Assembly (NCBI GenBank): GCA_030144725.1
Contig: JASKMD010000230.1
Span: forward strand, 1-64,000
Reading direction: 5' to 3'
Source of the DNA: Haematococcus lacustris
Lineage: Eukaryota; Chlorophyta; Chlorophyceae; Chlamydomonadales; Haematococcaceae
Length of the DNA: 64,000 nucleotides
Shown here piece by piece: positions 12,501 through 24,387 of this stretch (positions are counted from its first letter, which is position 1; every line of letters begins with the position of its first letter). The notes under the pieces were generated by a model. That model was not told the origin of the DNA. It searched no databases and saw only the letters and a list, made by a program, of their open reading frames with translations. Made by a program: the position numbers and the translations under genes.

Positions 12501-15500
12501 AGGTCTGCCTCCCCACCCTCCAGCCCCCCTTGTGCGTGTCTGGCTGTCCGGCTGCAGATCAGCAGGCAGACGAACAACGGCACGAGCTGTGAGGTGTTGG
12601 AAGTCAATGTGAAGCCCGGGTGGAAGAAAGGCACCAAGATCACCTTCCCCAATATGGGTAAGTGAGAACACACTGCCAAGAGGCTCCATGGAAGGGCCTC
12701 CGCAAGGATGAAGGTGAAGTGCACGGATGGTGAATGTGGGTGTGACGAGGTGAAGTGCAGGGATGGTGAGTGTGGGTGCGGGTGTCAGCACCAAGCACCT
12801 TGCAGCTGGTCAATCGCTGAGTGGGGTGCAGGGAACGCAAAACATGTTGAAGTTTTTTGAGCAACACAGGGGACAGAGAACACCCTTGAAACCAGCACAT
12901 TGTTTGCACTCAGTCACTGAGGGATACAGGGCGCACAGAAGGGGGAAAGGGGCACGGCAAGATAGCAGCAGTCGTAGCGATGGGAGGGGCAAGGGAGGAG
13001 TTAGAGGAGCAACAACGGCAGCAGGAGCGAGAGTAGCAGCAGCAGCATCACATGACATTTGCCGATGGTGCCGGGTAGACCTGGTACCTGTACCCTACAG
13101 CAGGCTCAGGGCAGCCACCCTCATGCCCTGCTGCTATGGCCTGCGAGGGGAAGGCTACGGAGGCTGGCTCGTGGTGTAGGCTGCTAGACATCTCATGACA
13201 TGCCATTTGCCGATAGTGTCAGATGGTCTTGGTTCCTGTGTGTCACTGTCTGTGGGCCATTGCCACCTCTGCCCTGCTGCTGTGGCCTGCGAGGGGAAGG
13301 CTATGGGGGCCGTCTCGTGGTGCAGGCAGACTATTAGACAGGCGAGCGCTGAGCACAATGCCCTGCCGCTCTCGCGCCCAAGGTGTTGGGTGCCACGACT
13401 GCAGGTGACGAGCAGCCCGGCATGCAGCCAGCAGACGTGGTGTTTGTGTTGGATGAGAAGCCACACCCACGGTTCAAGGTAAGGGCAGCCCGGAGCCGCA
13501 AAGCCCCCTGGACCTTAGTGGCCAGCGGCCTCAGAGCCCCTTCCCACAACGCTTCTCCGCCATGTACCTTGTAGCTGGTGCCACTGTCTCAACCAGCTGG
13601 TTAGCCATGCCTTGGGCACCCATCCTACGCCTGTTACACCATAAACCACCTGAAGTTGGGAAGCCCCATCCCTTTGATTTGCTGTCTATAGCGCGCAGGC
13701 AGTGGAATCAGCTGGCTATAGTTGCCAACTGCCTGGACCAGCTGAAGCTCATTGTTGTGTGTCATATGAGTCAAGTTTGGCTGGTCATGCCTTGGGCACC
13801 CATCCTGCACCCGGTATGCCGTGAACCACTTAAGTTGGGTACCCACGTCCCCTTGATTCATTGTAGCCTCCCGCCTTCCTTCCGCGCGTCGCCAGTCCAT
13901 TGGATTTGCCATAGCCTTTCTTTCACGTGCCGTCAGATTAGGTGCTCAGGAAGGCGTCTGCTGCGTCGCTCCACCCACCTATCATGCGGCTCGATGGCCC
14001 ACACTTTGTGGTGCCCTAGGGTTGGGTGCCTGAACTTGGTGCCTGGCTGGGTGCCTGGGTGTAGGTGTAGGTGTACAGGGTGGGGCTTCTGGTTCCCAGT
14101 GTCACGACCCGCCTTGTGTGCGCTGAGCCTGAAGGCAGCGTGTCAGCAAGTCAGCTGCTGTTTTCAGCTGTGTGCCTACATGGCCTATGTGCTTGGCTTT
14201 CAGGCTGTGGCTTTTACTGTAGAGTGGAATAGAGTAGCAACAGGCTGTCAACTCCAAAACTTACCCAAACTTGAATCTTCTTGGGTACAATAGGCCGCCG
14301 CATGGCTGCCATGGACAGCAGGTACAAGCAGCACCAGTAAGCCACCAGTACGCCTTGCTCAGCCGTGTACCTACTGGTATTTTTTCAACTATGAAATGCC
14401 ATAGTCCAGGGGTCGTCTTGCGCTATTTTATCGTAGTGTTTGCTGAAGTTTTTGCGATATTATGAAGTAAGGGAAGTATGAATATAAGGGTATGAACCTA
14501 TGCCATGTCACTTTGAGCTATAGATCATGCATCAGGGCAGAACGAAAGAAACCACTGTACCTACAGGACTGTACCCACTGCCCTGGGGTTTGTACCCACA
14601 GCCCCTTGTGCAGCACCTAGACCTCATCCTTAATCCTTTGTCATGAGGTGGTGGCCCATACCTTAAGCATCTTGAGGTAGTAGCTCACACCTTGCAGCAC
14701 CCATCAGTACACTGCCACCCTGCACCTGCCACCACACACCCCTGCCCCACCTGCCCGCCTGCCCACCTGCCTGCAGCACCTGACTGCCTGCAGCGCAATG
14801 GCAATGACCTGGAGTTCACCGCCCCACTGAGCATGAGTGATGCTCTCTGCGGGACCACCGTGCGCTTGCAACATCTTGATGGCAGCATGGTGGAGGTCAC
14901 TCTGTCTGACGTCACCACGCCTAGCAGTATAAAGATCGTGCGGTGAGGCTTAAGGATAAATAATAGGGCTGGGCTGGGCTGGGCTGGGCTGGGCTGGGCT
15001 GGGCTGGGCGGTAAGACGGAGCGGGGTGAGGTGGGATTAGAAGGAGGGGAGTAGAGTTGAAGCAGCATTGTGACAAGGGGATTGGGCGCTGAGCAGTGAG
15101 TGGGACAGGAAGGAAGAGAGGTTGCATTTGGGCAGGCTGAGTCAAGCGGGGCTGGATGTCAACCATGACAGGCACTTGTGGTGCATGCAGCGTCTGCTTC
15201 CTTCTTTCAGCCAAGTGCGTCAAGCCAACACCTGAATACCCTCAATGGCAACCACAACAGCCTTGGCTGGAAGTGGCATGATGTATGGATAACGACAGGT
15301 GTAATGCTCTGCGCAACGCAGAGTTGCCAGAATCACAATCAATGGCCATGCACTAACACTTGCCATTCATTGGGCCAGATGCATACATAAATGCCATGCC
15401 ATAGCATGCAGCTGGCGGTAAAGGCGGTTCACCAGGCTGTGGCTGCAGGGGCAAGGGCATGCCTGTGTCCAAGGAGCAGGGCAGCTTTGGGAACCTGGTG

Positions 15501-15575
15501 GTGAAGTTCGATGTCAAGTTCCCAAGGTCCCTCACGCAGGAGCAAAGGCAGCAGATACGAGCAGCCCTAGGGTAA
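9569..15575 (+). CDS. type II DnaJ/Hsp40 co-chaperone, 10 exons
   Basis: Hsp70 co-chaperone that stimulates ATP hydrolysis through its J domain and delivers clients, probably cytosolic or nuclear. Phase-consistent exons: 9569-9635, 9798-9829, 10565-10630, 10923-11051, 11298-11388, 11778-11869, 12558-12657, 13405-13478, 14794-14942, 15449-15575; 308 residues. The J domain begins MGKDYWAILGL. The HPD motif is split by intron 2 (HP at 32-33, Asp at 34). A Gly/Phe linker (FFGGAGPGAG...GGMPFGGMP) follows, then the two C-terminal substrate-binding folds (SLEELYSGCTRKLK, VKPGWKKGTKITFP, FVLDEKPHPRFK, SFGNLVVKFDVKFP). There is no CxxCxGxG zinc finger, hence type II (DNAJB1/Sis1-like). It is slightly shorter than usual (about 340), so a small exon between 11389 and 11777 may have been missed. 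Start chosen at the canonical MGKDY. Confidence 0.92.
11155..11465 (+). repeat. complementary G-rich and C-rich tracts flanking DnaJ exon 5
   Basis: Intron 4 holds about 100 bases of imperfect GGCAGGGGC units (11155-11256). Intron 5 begins with about 70 bases of imperfect CTGCCCCTGCC units (11397-11465). The two are roughly reverse complements and sit 40 and 8 bases from the 91-bp exon 5. A second C-rich tract of the same kind lies in intron 6 (about 12325-12500). Confidence 0.6.
13045..13340 (+). repeat. about 145-bp duplication inside DnaJ intron 7
   Basis: Two diverged copies, about 13045-13175 and 13190-13325. They share CATGACAT...TTTGCCGAT at the start and the block TGGCCTGCGAGGGGAAGGCT near the end. 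Confidence 0.6.
13598..13865 (+). repeat. about 90-bp duplication inside DnaJ intron 8
   Basis: Copies at about 13598-13680 and 13783-13865 share CATGCCTTGGGCACCCATCC and following AACCAC...AAGTTGGG blocks. They lie within the 1.3-kb intron between exons 8 and 9. Confidence 0.6.
14967..15009 (+). repeat. (GGGCT)n pentanucleotide array
   Basis: About eight or nine tandem GGGCT units in DnaJ intron 9, shortly after the exon 9 donor. The same pentamer recurs at 38284-38386 inside the 3.86-kb transposon. Confidence 0.85.
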
Positions 15576-15757
15576 GCCCGCTCTCGCTGGGCAGGTGCAT
15601 GGTCCATCTGCATGGCGCCTCTGCATGGCCTGATTGAGAAGCAGGAGGACCAGTGGCTGTCCGAGTTTTGTCGAGCCTGCTGTCACCAGATCAAACTCTG
15701 ACGGACACTGACTCCACACTGCTATCACCAGACTGCACAGCCGTCAGTCAGCGTCAG

Positions 15758-16061
15758 TATGGCTGTTGGGCCAGGGCCAGAGCTCTTAGCCAGTGGACAA
15801 CCGGGAAGTTGGCGCATGGTGGGCCCCATTGCATCGTTGACATCTCCGACATGGACATCTACGCCTTGTTAGATGCTGTAAGCTAACATGCCTCTTCCAA
15901 GCCGGCCGCTGGCCGGCAATGTTTGAGGGGGTATAACGAGTGTATGGGTCCCCGTAGTTTACCCTGACATCAGTTAAGGGCGCCCTTAGATCAGGTAACA
16001 CCAACTGTTGAACCCTGATGGCTACTGGGCCAGGGCCAAAGCTCTTCGCCAGTGGACAGTC
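15758..16061 (+). repeat. pair of about 45-bp direct repeats
   Basis: A segment reading ATGGCT..TGGGCCAGGGCCA.AGCTCTT.GCCAGTGGACA occurs at about 15758-15800 and again at 16017-16061, with a few substitutions. The intervening 220 bases show no gene. Confidence 0.55.
15877..15881 (+). terminator. TGTAA polyadenylation signal candidate for DnaJ
   Basis: TGTAA lies about 300 bases after the DnaJ stop codon, a normal 3' UTR length for volvocine genes. Confidence 0.45.
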
Positions 16062-16293
16062 CAAGGGTCCTAACAAATCTACAATCTTAACAAGGGGGCT
16101 GTCTAACTATGTTACCTATATCAACTATGTCACCGCTTGCGCTTGGCAGCTGTCTTGGGAGCTCCAACCTAACAGGTGAGGTACGCTTGCGAAGCGTGCA
16201 GCCAGGAGCCGGCGCTGATGCACTTAGCCAGAGCAGCCTGCCCCTGGGTGGCCAATGCAGCTAGAGCCAGCTGATACATGTGCCGTAGCCCCG

Positions 16294-16621
16294 GCCCGCC
16301 CCGCCCCGCCCCGCCCCGCCCCGCCCCGCCCCGCCCCGCCCCGCCCCGCCCCGCCCCGCCCCGCCCCGCCCCGCCCCGCCCCGCCCCGCCCCGCCCCGCC
16401 CCGCCCCGCCCCGCCCCGCCCCGCCCCGCCCCGCCCCGCCCCGCCCCGCCCCGCCCCGCCCCGCCCCGCCCCGCCCCGCCCCGCCCCGCCCCGCCCCGCC
16501 CCGCCCCGCCCCGCCCCGCCCCGCCCCGCCCCGCCCCGCCCCGCCCCGCCCCGCCCCGCCCCGCCCCGCCCCGCCCCGCCCCGCCCCGCCCCGCCCCGCC
16601 CCGCCCCGCCCCGCCCCGCCG
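16294..16621 (+). repeat. (CCCCG)n array, about 65 units
   Basis: An essentially perfect pentanucleotide tract of about 330 bases. The opposite strand is (CGGGG)n and could form G-quadruplexes. The long open frames across it (Pro-Arg-Pro-Ala or Gly-Arg-Gly-Gly-Ala repeats) are artefacts of a stop-free 5-base period. Confidence 0.95.
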
Positions 16622-19600
16622 CTGTTGTAGCAGCTTCTTGCTCAGCCTCTTACCTACCATGGTGGTGGCAGCAAGCAAGGGAGCGGATGGGAGGGATTGT
16701 GGGTTTGGACTGGGAGGGGGTGGGCTGGGAGGGGGTGGGCTGGGAGGGGCGGGTTGGGAGGGGGTGGGCTGGGAGGGGGTGGGCTGGAAGGGGAAGGCTA
16801 GGAAGGAAAGGCTGGAAGGGGAAGGCTGGGGAAGGGGGCGAGGGGCAGGGCTGGGAGGGGGTGGGCAGGCTGAATGAGGTGGGCTGGTGGGGGCAATGGG
16901 TGGGGGCGATGGGGTGGGGGCGATGGGGTGGGGGCGATGGGTGGAGGGGGTATTGAGAGAGTACTTGCATGACCCATGTTGGGGGCGCCTGATTGACAGC
17001 TCAAATGGGGGGGCATATAGCCAGAGCACCTTATCCAACGACCCTTCTAACAGATCAGTTAACAAGGGCCAGCGTGGTTACAGCATACATGGCCTTTGCC
17101 CTCTGCAGTTAGCTGTGTCACATGTTGCTACGCGAACATCTTGACACTGTCGTATGCATGTGCAGTGGAGGTGGTACTCTCTAACCCCATACTGCTGATG
17201 CGCAGCCCGAACCTAGGTACCTGTGCTGCAATCCAGTGTCAGTCCCGACAACTAGCGTCGGGACCTCAACCACTGTTCAGACACACGCTTAGTATGGTTT
17301 CGTCGCTTTCAACCCATTGTAGTCTATTGTAGCTAACCCCATCCTTCCCATCTTTTGCATCCTTCTCGTTCTCCCCTTCTCCCAGTCACGCCATGCAACA
17401 ACTTCACCAGCTAAAGGGTTGCTATCTATTGACTGCAAGGCCATGCTCCACCGGTAATGCGATACTATAGCTGCCTCCTGCCAGCACCGGCCTCCTGGCT
17501 GCTCACGCCATGCCGCACCAGCATGCAACAGCTGGTGCGCTGTGCTTTAAGCATATGCGTGAAGACTCCGCCTGAAGCATTTGCTGATACACATGTACAG
17601 TTGGCCTTATGATGGACTACACCCTACATTTGCTTATAAATCGGATAGAAGGCGCTGTGACATGGCAAGCCAGACAGCGGAGGCTCCCCTGCATTCCACG
17701 CGCTGAGGTACTTAGCCTGAGAACGAGCCCGTATCCATAGAGCAATCAACCTACAACCCCTGTGACCCGATGCTTGGAATTTGCTTGGCAGACCCGGCAG
17801 AAGCGGGAGAGCACTGCCAGGCAAAAGCAGCGCCCGGCTGAACGCCCGCGATACTTGGGTTTGTCACGGTGTGATGCGGGCGCTGGAGCAGCTGGTAAAG
17901 AAAGTGAGGTGGGCATGCCTGTGCTGTATGTGGAAGCGATAGGATGGCATGAAGTGTAAGAGTAGCCGTCTGACCTTGCTTGCACGTTGCATTTGATAAA
18001 ATGTGTGAGAATCAGGCATGGGACTTACTCGCCGCAGTCCTTGTTTTGTCGTGTTTAGCGTATCAAGCAGAATGGGCAAGTGGTTCGGACCTGACATTGT
18101 GGCGCTGTCTGTCCCCATCGTTAGTGAGTCCTGCCTCCAAGCATCGCCCCAGGTTGTGTTTAGTGTGCAACGCGCACCAGGGTCGTCTGACCTACGTTGC
18201 CCACCTTCGTTGTAGTGGCGTCGCTTGGGTTCACCGCAATGATTGGGAGGGCCTTCGTGTTGGACCCTGAATGGTGAGCGCACACCGCTGGCAGTCTAGC
18301 CTGAATTCAGCCTCCTTAGCTCGTGTCGCCCTCGAAGTAAAGGCATATCTTCTGCCCCTGTCCAGGTCAAGGGGCTGCGAATGGTACGAGAAGCCGGAGG
18401 CCGACAAGGTGTGCTGCACATTTGCTGGGCAGACCGGACAAATGAGTCGAGTGCAATGAAGCATGCATATCTGTTGAACTGCTTGACACACGCTGTGTCC
18501 CTGTCCTGAACCTTGCTTGACTTGCTACACATTGTTTCCCCCAACCTGTTTGCTTGACTGTGTGCATTGCGGTGCAGATTGGCACAAACTACCGAATGCA
18601 GTACCAACAGTTTTTTCGCACAGGCAGCAAGGGTTTGTTCCCCAACAAGGTCGAGATCATCTCATGAGCTTCCATTATCGGCTGTCCTTGGCAACTACCT
18701 TGTCTAGTCTTCCTTGCTCAGCTGCCTATTTGCATTTCATTGCTGGACTTGACCTTCCCTTGTATTGTATGGACTCCTTGCCCTTGGATCCTGTTTCCAT
18801 GAATGGACTCTTTGCCTTGTGAATTGTGATGTAACAACAACATTATGATAGTGTAAGGCAAGAACAGCCAGCTGCAAGCAAGACAGGCGTTGATACTATT
18901 CGATATGTCGTTACAAAGACAGCCAGTCCAAAACAGTATTTGCGATATCACCTGGCCAGGGCACGACCGGACGTGTTAAAGTTAATGTTAAACCGTTTTG
19001 TTAAAGATGCACGCTTGGTCTTGATACGAGTGGTTTTTTGCTGTCGTTCTGGTCACGACACGGCAATGCACCCAGCGACACTATGCAGGCAGAAGTGGCC
19101 AGTGAGACGCAGTCCCAGGGTAGCAAAACGGGTTTGTTAAAGATTTGTTAAAGCACGTTAAAGAACCAAAACATCAGGATGTTAAATTAACCGGTCGTGC
19201 TCTACACCTGGCATGGCAAACTCTACTGACACCCATTCAGTTCCACGCCTGTTGTCCTTCAATGCGTCATCCTGTACTCCTCTGCCTTGTGCAAACAGTC
19301 GACGCCGCCTCTGAGCCGCCTGTGCCACAATGTGCAATATCAATTGCAGCACGTTGTAATACCGCAGCCACTACTGGCTCTGACGACCCACGGCTTGGTT
19401 GTGCAGCTGGCGCCATATCTGCTCACTCATGCACACTGGTATGCATTTGGCTACTTATGCAGCATAGCGCTTATGATACTGCAGCCACTGTTGCTCTGAT
19501 GACCTCCAAATTTTGTCCTTACCCCCCTCCCAAGACCATCACCCACGTCTAGCTAGTTGATTCTCCGTGCACCTTCCCAAACCTCCTCACCTTGTCCTTC

Positions 19601-20150
19601 CCCTGCAGGTCACCAAGCTGTAACAGCCAAACAGAGGGGGTTAACAAACAACCGGAGTTGCAGCAAGGGTGCCAAGGGCAGCAGCTAGGAGCCTGAGCCA
19701 ATACTTTGTCCACTTTGAGCCAATACTTTGTCAACCCACCCTGGTCACAGGCACACCTGGCAGCACCCAAGGTGGGGGCCCGATCGGTGCCATTGCTCCA
19801 CTAGCAGGTGCGCTTTGATTAGCCGTGCCATAGAGCGCCACGTCAGCAAGCATGTATGAGAAGTGTGTGGAGAAAGTGGGAGCTGCTACATGTGGGGACC
19901 TAGCCTAAGCGCTGGCTGCAGGGGAGGTCTGTTGGGAGGGGGGGGGGGGCGCTCGTTGTGAGGTTCAGCGGCGACAGCCAGGTTTTGCTGCGGACTGCCC
20001 AGCCATGCACACCACCACTTGCTACCCAGCAATGCGGGCTGCCAGTGACGGGTTGTGATGCGTAATGACAGACCGTTGCCATCAGGCAGCTGGCCCTGTT
20101 ACGTCCCTGCTTGTTAGCTCACTAGGTGCTGGAAGGCGTGAGGAGTAGAT
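16622..20150 (+). other. intergenic region without a recognisable gene
   Basis: After the CCCCG array comes an imperfect GGGAGGGGGTGGGCTG tract (about 16690-16945). Beyond it, frames at 17762-17959 and 18018-18215 have somewhat protein-like composition but match nothing I know and lack a coherent exon set. A segment TTTGCT-GGCAGACC-GG-CA is repeated near 17780 and 18420. A G10 run lies near 19938. Confidence 0.4.
18973..19192 (+). repeat. cluster of GTTAAA motifs
   Basis: At least six GTTAAA words in two tight groups (18973-19007 and 19133-19185), separated by about 120 bases of GC-rich sequence. Such AT-rich clusters are unusual here. They could be subterminal repeats of an unrecognised element, but no ends were found. 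Confidence 0.35.
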
Positions 20151-20158
20151 GGCAAGGA

Positions 20159-20425
<267 letters not shown>

Positions 20426-20800
20426 GTGGAAGCAGCAACATTCAAGGGTCGCAGTTGTGGCACATGGCTAGCTACTGCTGGTCACAAGATCCTATAGCCT
20501 GCACTGATGGCTGGGGCGCACAGTTGTTGGTCATGTGCACAACGATGGTGGGCCTACACAGCACCCTGGCAGCCGGCTCAGTAAGTTGACGGCAGCCTCC
20601 ACTGTCACCAGTTCACATCAGTTCACTGATTGTCAGGGCAGGGCGTCGTGAGCATGATTGTTATGTAGGTGCAGCAGCGTGCCCTGCATCACCGATGGAC
20701 CAAGCCAGCCCTACCCGTCGCATATTAGTCCCGCATACCCTTCTCGCCTGTCGCTTGTGCGCTACTGTCTCAACACCATCAGGCCATCGCCCCTAGCTCC

Positions 20801-21069
20801 TAGGGTAAGGACAAGTGATGCGTGCTAAGGGGATGGCCGCGTGTTGTGTATGTACCCGGCTGGCGTGGGGTGGTGATAAGTTGTGTGAAGAGCAGTGGGA
20901 GTTACTAGGCTAAACGCATCGCGGAAACGAAAAAGCGCGTCCTTTACGTACGTAAGTATGTACACGTTGAGCTCACTGACCAGCATAGGGGACATCGCAG
21001 CGGTAGAGCAGAGCATAAGGTCCATAACTTTGCACCTTGACTCAAATCACTCCACGCGGCTACGACTAG
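20801..21069 (+). promoter_or_regulatory. 5' flank of pherophorin P1
   Basis: Homologous to the segments before P2, P3 and P4, starting at a shared TGATGCGTGCTAAGGGGA and containing GGCCGCGTGTTG and a block ending CCTTTACG. It is more diverged than the other three. No TATA box stands out. Confidence 0.45.
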
Positions 21070-21346
21070 ATGGCGCACGCTCATCTGCTGTTGGCACTGT
21101 TCGCCACGCTGGTGGCAACATCGAAAGCGTGAGTCCTGCCACACACCGCGACCGCGCCATCTGGAGTTCGCAGCTGATTGACCGCAGAAACCACTGCACT
21201 GCCTTGCGCGCAGGGCAATCCCTTGGTGCTCTTGTGTAGACTACTCGCCCTCCAGCTCGCCCTACTCCCTGTCGCTCATAAGCACAGTCGCCACTGCCGA
21301 CAACGTGACCGCGGTGTTCAGGGTCGACGCACTGCCCGTTTCCCCC

Positions 21347-21606
21347 TGATGAAGTTTGAGCCCTCCCGGTGCAGTTGTTTATAGCACCGGAATGTGAGGG
21401 CGTGATTGCCAGCGGCCTGTCCGCGGAGTGTACGAGTGTGACTGCCGTATTTATGGTAGACACCTGGTAGGAGACGGCACCCTGATCTGGTGTCGTCGTC
21501 TGCCCGTGCACTTCCAACAGGTAGGCGCATGCTATGCGCTAACCTGTTGTGGCAAATCTATGTAAACCCTGATCTGGTGTCGTCGTCTGCCCGTGCACTT
21601 CCAACA
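21347..21606 (+). repeat. copia 5' LTR
   Basis: 260 bp, TG...CA. It contains a roughly 41-bp direct repeat (about 21479-21519 and 21566-21606), the second copy forming the LTR terminus. A TGTAA at 21561-21565 may be the polyadenylation signal defining the end of R. Confidence 0.9.
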
Positions 21607-21618
21607 GGTTATGGGCCC
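21607..21618 (+). other. copia primer-binding site (half-tRNA type)
   Basis: GGTTATGGGCCC directly follows the LTR. It is complementary to the CAU anticodon stem-loop of initiator tRNA-Met rather than to a tRNA 3' end, as in copia and in Volvox Osser, which prime from a tRNA fragment. Confidence 0.6.
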
Positions 21619-21693
21619 ACGCCCAGACGTGTACAAACGACGCCAGTGAGTTGCCGGCTAGGGGTCGTGCAGTTAGCTCTAAGCTGATTGGCG

Positions 21694-23427
21694 ATGGCAG
21701 CTCCCAGCACCAGCTCAGGATGCCACATACCTGATCTCGATGATACCACTTGGCGCGACTGGAGTATGCGCGTGGAAGGTTTCCTCGTTGAGAGCTCTTT
21801 TTGGGACCTCGTCGAGACCGGCGTCACCGCTCTCCCTCCTGCGCCAGGATCGTCAGCCAGCGCAGAAGCACGCGCTGCTTATGTAGCAGCTCAGTCCACT
21901 CACCGTGCAGAACTCGCGTCTGACGCCAAAGCCAAGGCACTGATCAAGCGCTATACGTCCAGACCCTATCTATAGCTCGTCCATGACGCAGCCTCTGCCA
22001 AAGAGGCTTGGGCCAGCCTTGAAAGCGAGTTCACTCAGATCTCCGTGGCCAGACAGACGCAGCTGCAGCAGCGACTCAGCTTGATGCGTATGCAGCCTGA
22101 TGAGACAGTCGCCAATTTTTTCAGCCGCATCTATCAACTCAAGTCAGATCTCGAGGCGTGCAACTGCAGCATCTCAGAATCCAACATCGTTCTCACAGTC
22201 ATCGCCAATCTCACCTCGGACTACAAACCCTCAGCTCAGCAACTGCGGTATGAGCAGACCGGCCCCACAGGGCTGACACTCAGCCGTGTGAAGCGCGTCA
22301 TGCAATTTCGCGAAGCTGATCTGCTGCTGGAACAGCAGCAGGAGCATGCCTCGTCTCCCTCATCCCTCTTTGCCTTCTCCTCCTCATCCTCACGGGGACC
22401 GGGTAGCTCAGGCGGGGGGGGTAGGGGTAGGGGCAGAAGCCTGGGACCCAGGCAGATCTCTCCGACCAGATCCAGTGAGCATGGCAGCAGCAGCAGCAGG
22501 CAGAATCAGCATGCAGATGCTCTGTGCTACTACTGCAACAAGACAGGGCACATCATGGCTGAATGCTTCACTTTTGACAAGCACATTCGTCAGCGTCTGG
22601 CAGGACAGCGAGTCAGCTCTGTCAGAAGTCCCAGCCCAGGCCAAAGATCCAGCCCAGGCAGGGGCACCAGCCCAGCCAGAGGTGCCAGCCCAGCCAGGGG
22701 GGGCAGCCCGCGCAGGACTAGCGTCCCAGCTAGAGGTCGTGCTCAGACCCCAGGCAGGCCAGCCGCAGTTGATCCCTCTGACACATATGACCTGTTCACA
22801 GCTAACGCAGATGATGATTACCTGATGCCTCTGCAGACCTACAACACAGATCTGTACGAGCCCTTTTACATTGACTCAGGAGCATCACAGCATATGATCA
22901 CAGACAGAGAGCAATTCAGCATCTATACAGCCTTCAGGCCAGACGAGCACAAGGCAGTCAGACTGGCAGCTGATGGGCATGTCATCTATGCTGTAGGTCA
23001 GGGCACTGTTTGGCTGAACACTCAGCGTGGCCCATGGCAGCTCAGCAAAGCACTGCATGTCCCAGCCAGCAGGCACAGCTTCATTCCTGTTTCAGCTGCC
23101 ACAGATGATGGGGCCAGCTTCACATTTACAGACGACCAGTGCATCATTAGAGACACTAGACTCAAAGTCAAGGCACGCAAGATCAGAAGCAGCTACATCC
23201 TAGCTGCAGTACCTCTGCCAGCTGATCCCTATGATATGCACCAGCCGCATCTGCACAGCTACTCAGCGGCAACTACCTGCAGCAGCTACTCAACAGCAGC
23301 TACTCAGACTGCTGCTCCAGTGCCTGGTGTATCGAATGCAGCTATGCCTGAAGCTGCTCACCCAGCTCCTACGGAGTTCAGCACCACTTCTGCTCAGGAG
23401 CCATTGAGAAATTCAAGGCTCGGCTAG
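21694..23427 (+). pseudogene. copia gag and protease region
   Basis: Gag-like region starting at ATG 21694, interrupted by an in-frame TAG at 21973-21975 and continuing in the same frame from 21976. Further on are the zinc knuckle CYYCNKTGHIMAEC (C-x2-C-x4-H-x4-C), an Arg/Ser/Pro-rich stretch, and the aspartic protease motif IDSGASQHM. The last residues run into KARLVAKGF-like reverse transcriptase sequence in another frame before a stop at 23425. Integrase is missing. Confidence 0.8.
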
Positions 23428-23454
23428 TGGCTAAAGGCTTCATGCAAGTGTCAG

Positions 23455-23896
23455 AAGGCGCTCTATGGGCTCAGGCAGGCTCCACGAGCCTGGCATGCTA
23501 GGTTGAAGCAGGTGCTAGAGGGCATGGGGTTTAGGGCCTCTGAGTCTGACCCAGCGCTCTTCACCATGCAGCGCCAGGCAGGCATGGTTTATCTGCTTGT
23601 CTATGTTGATGACTGCCTCATCTGCACTGAGAAGGGTGACACTGACAGCCTTAACTATGTGAAGCAACAACTGTCTGCAGTGTTCGGCATCAAGAACCTG
23701 GGTGACACCAAGTGGTTTCTGGGCATGAAGGTAACTAGGGATAGGACTCTGGGCACATTGAAGCTAGATCAGTAGCAGTATGTGCATGAGCTGCTGAACA
23801 CTTATGGCATGACAGCAGCTCACAGCAAGTCGGTGCCCATGGCGCCAGCAGTTAAGCTAGAGAAGGAAGGTGTAGCTTTGGACACTTCAGAGCACA
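23455..23896 (+). pseudogene. copia reverse transcriptase, internal fragment
   Basis: It starts at ALYGLRQAPRAWHARL, carries the catalytic LLVYVDDCLI box and the IKNLGDTKWFLGMKV motif, has an in-frame TAG at 23773-23775, and runs to the gypsy insertion. Coding resumes at about 32087. The N-terminal palm and fingers are deleted relative to full-length copia. Confidence 0.82.
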
Positions 23897-23901
23897 GCTA
23901 T

Positions 23902-24128
23902 TGTAACAGAGTGCATGGCTCGGGAGAGGCCCAACCTCTGTTTACACGAAGTGTGACGGTGAAATACCACCGCGGGCCGTAGAGCTAACGGGGACTTGGT
24001 GCAAGGGCAACAAGAGACTATCCCCGTAAGGAAGCTACGGACGTTGGATCGCGAGGAAGGAGCGACCCAATCACGACTTCACTATTTCCGCGGGCAAGTA
24101 GGCCCTTTAGCATTGCCACTTTGTGACA
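23902..24128 (+). repeat. gypsy 5' LTR and adjoining primer-binding site
   Basis: 227 bp, starting TGTAACAGAG and ending TTTGTGACA. A TGG trinucleotide two bases after the LTR (TGGTTTCCGACC) is the likely primer-binding site for a tRNA 3' end; which tRNA was not determined. Confidence 0.92.
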
Positions 24129-24387
24129 TTTGGTTTCCGACCACGTTGAGGGGCTTCGGCTCCCCTTCGTTGGCCGTGGCACTTGTCCCGCTTTGTTTTT
24201 TTCTTCTTCTTTTCCTCTTTGGCGGGGCTTACAAGCACCTTAGCCTATCTCGCACCAACCCAAAGGGCGTGCTCGGTTAACCCGCAAAAGGGCACCACCC
24301 GCATTCCCGCACTTAGGGCAATCCCGTAGGGATCCCGTTGAGGCTCTCCATACGGCCCATAAGTGTTTGCTTTGCGTGCCTTCATAG

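Noticed and set aside
16255..16956. Gly-Arg-rich or Pro-Arg-rich proteins on both strands
   Set aside because: Artefacts of the CCCCG pentamer array; composition is fixed by the repeat.
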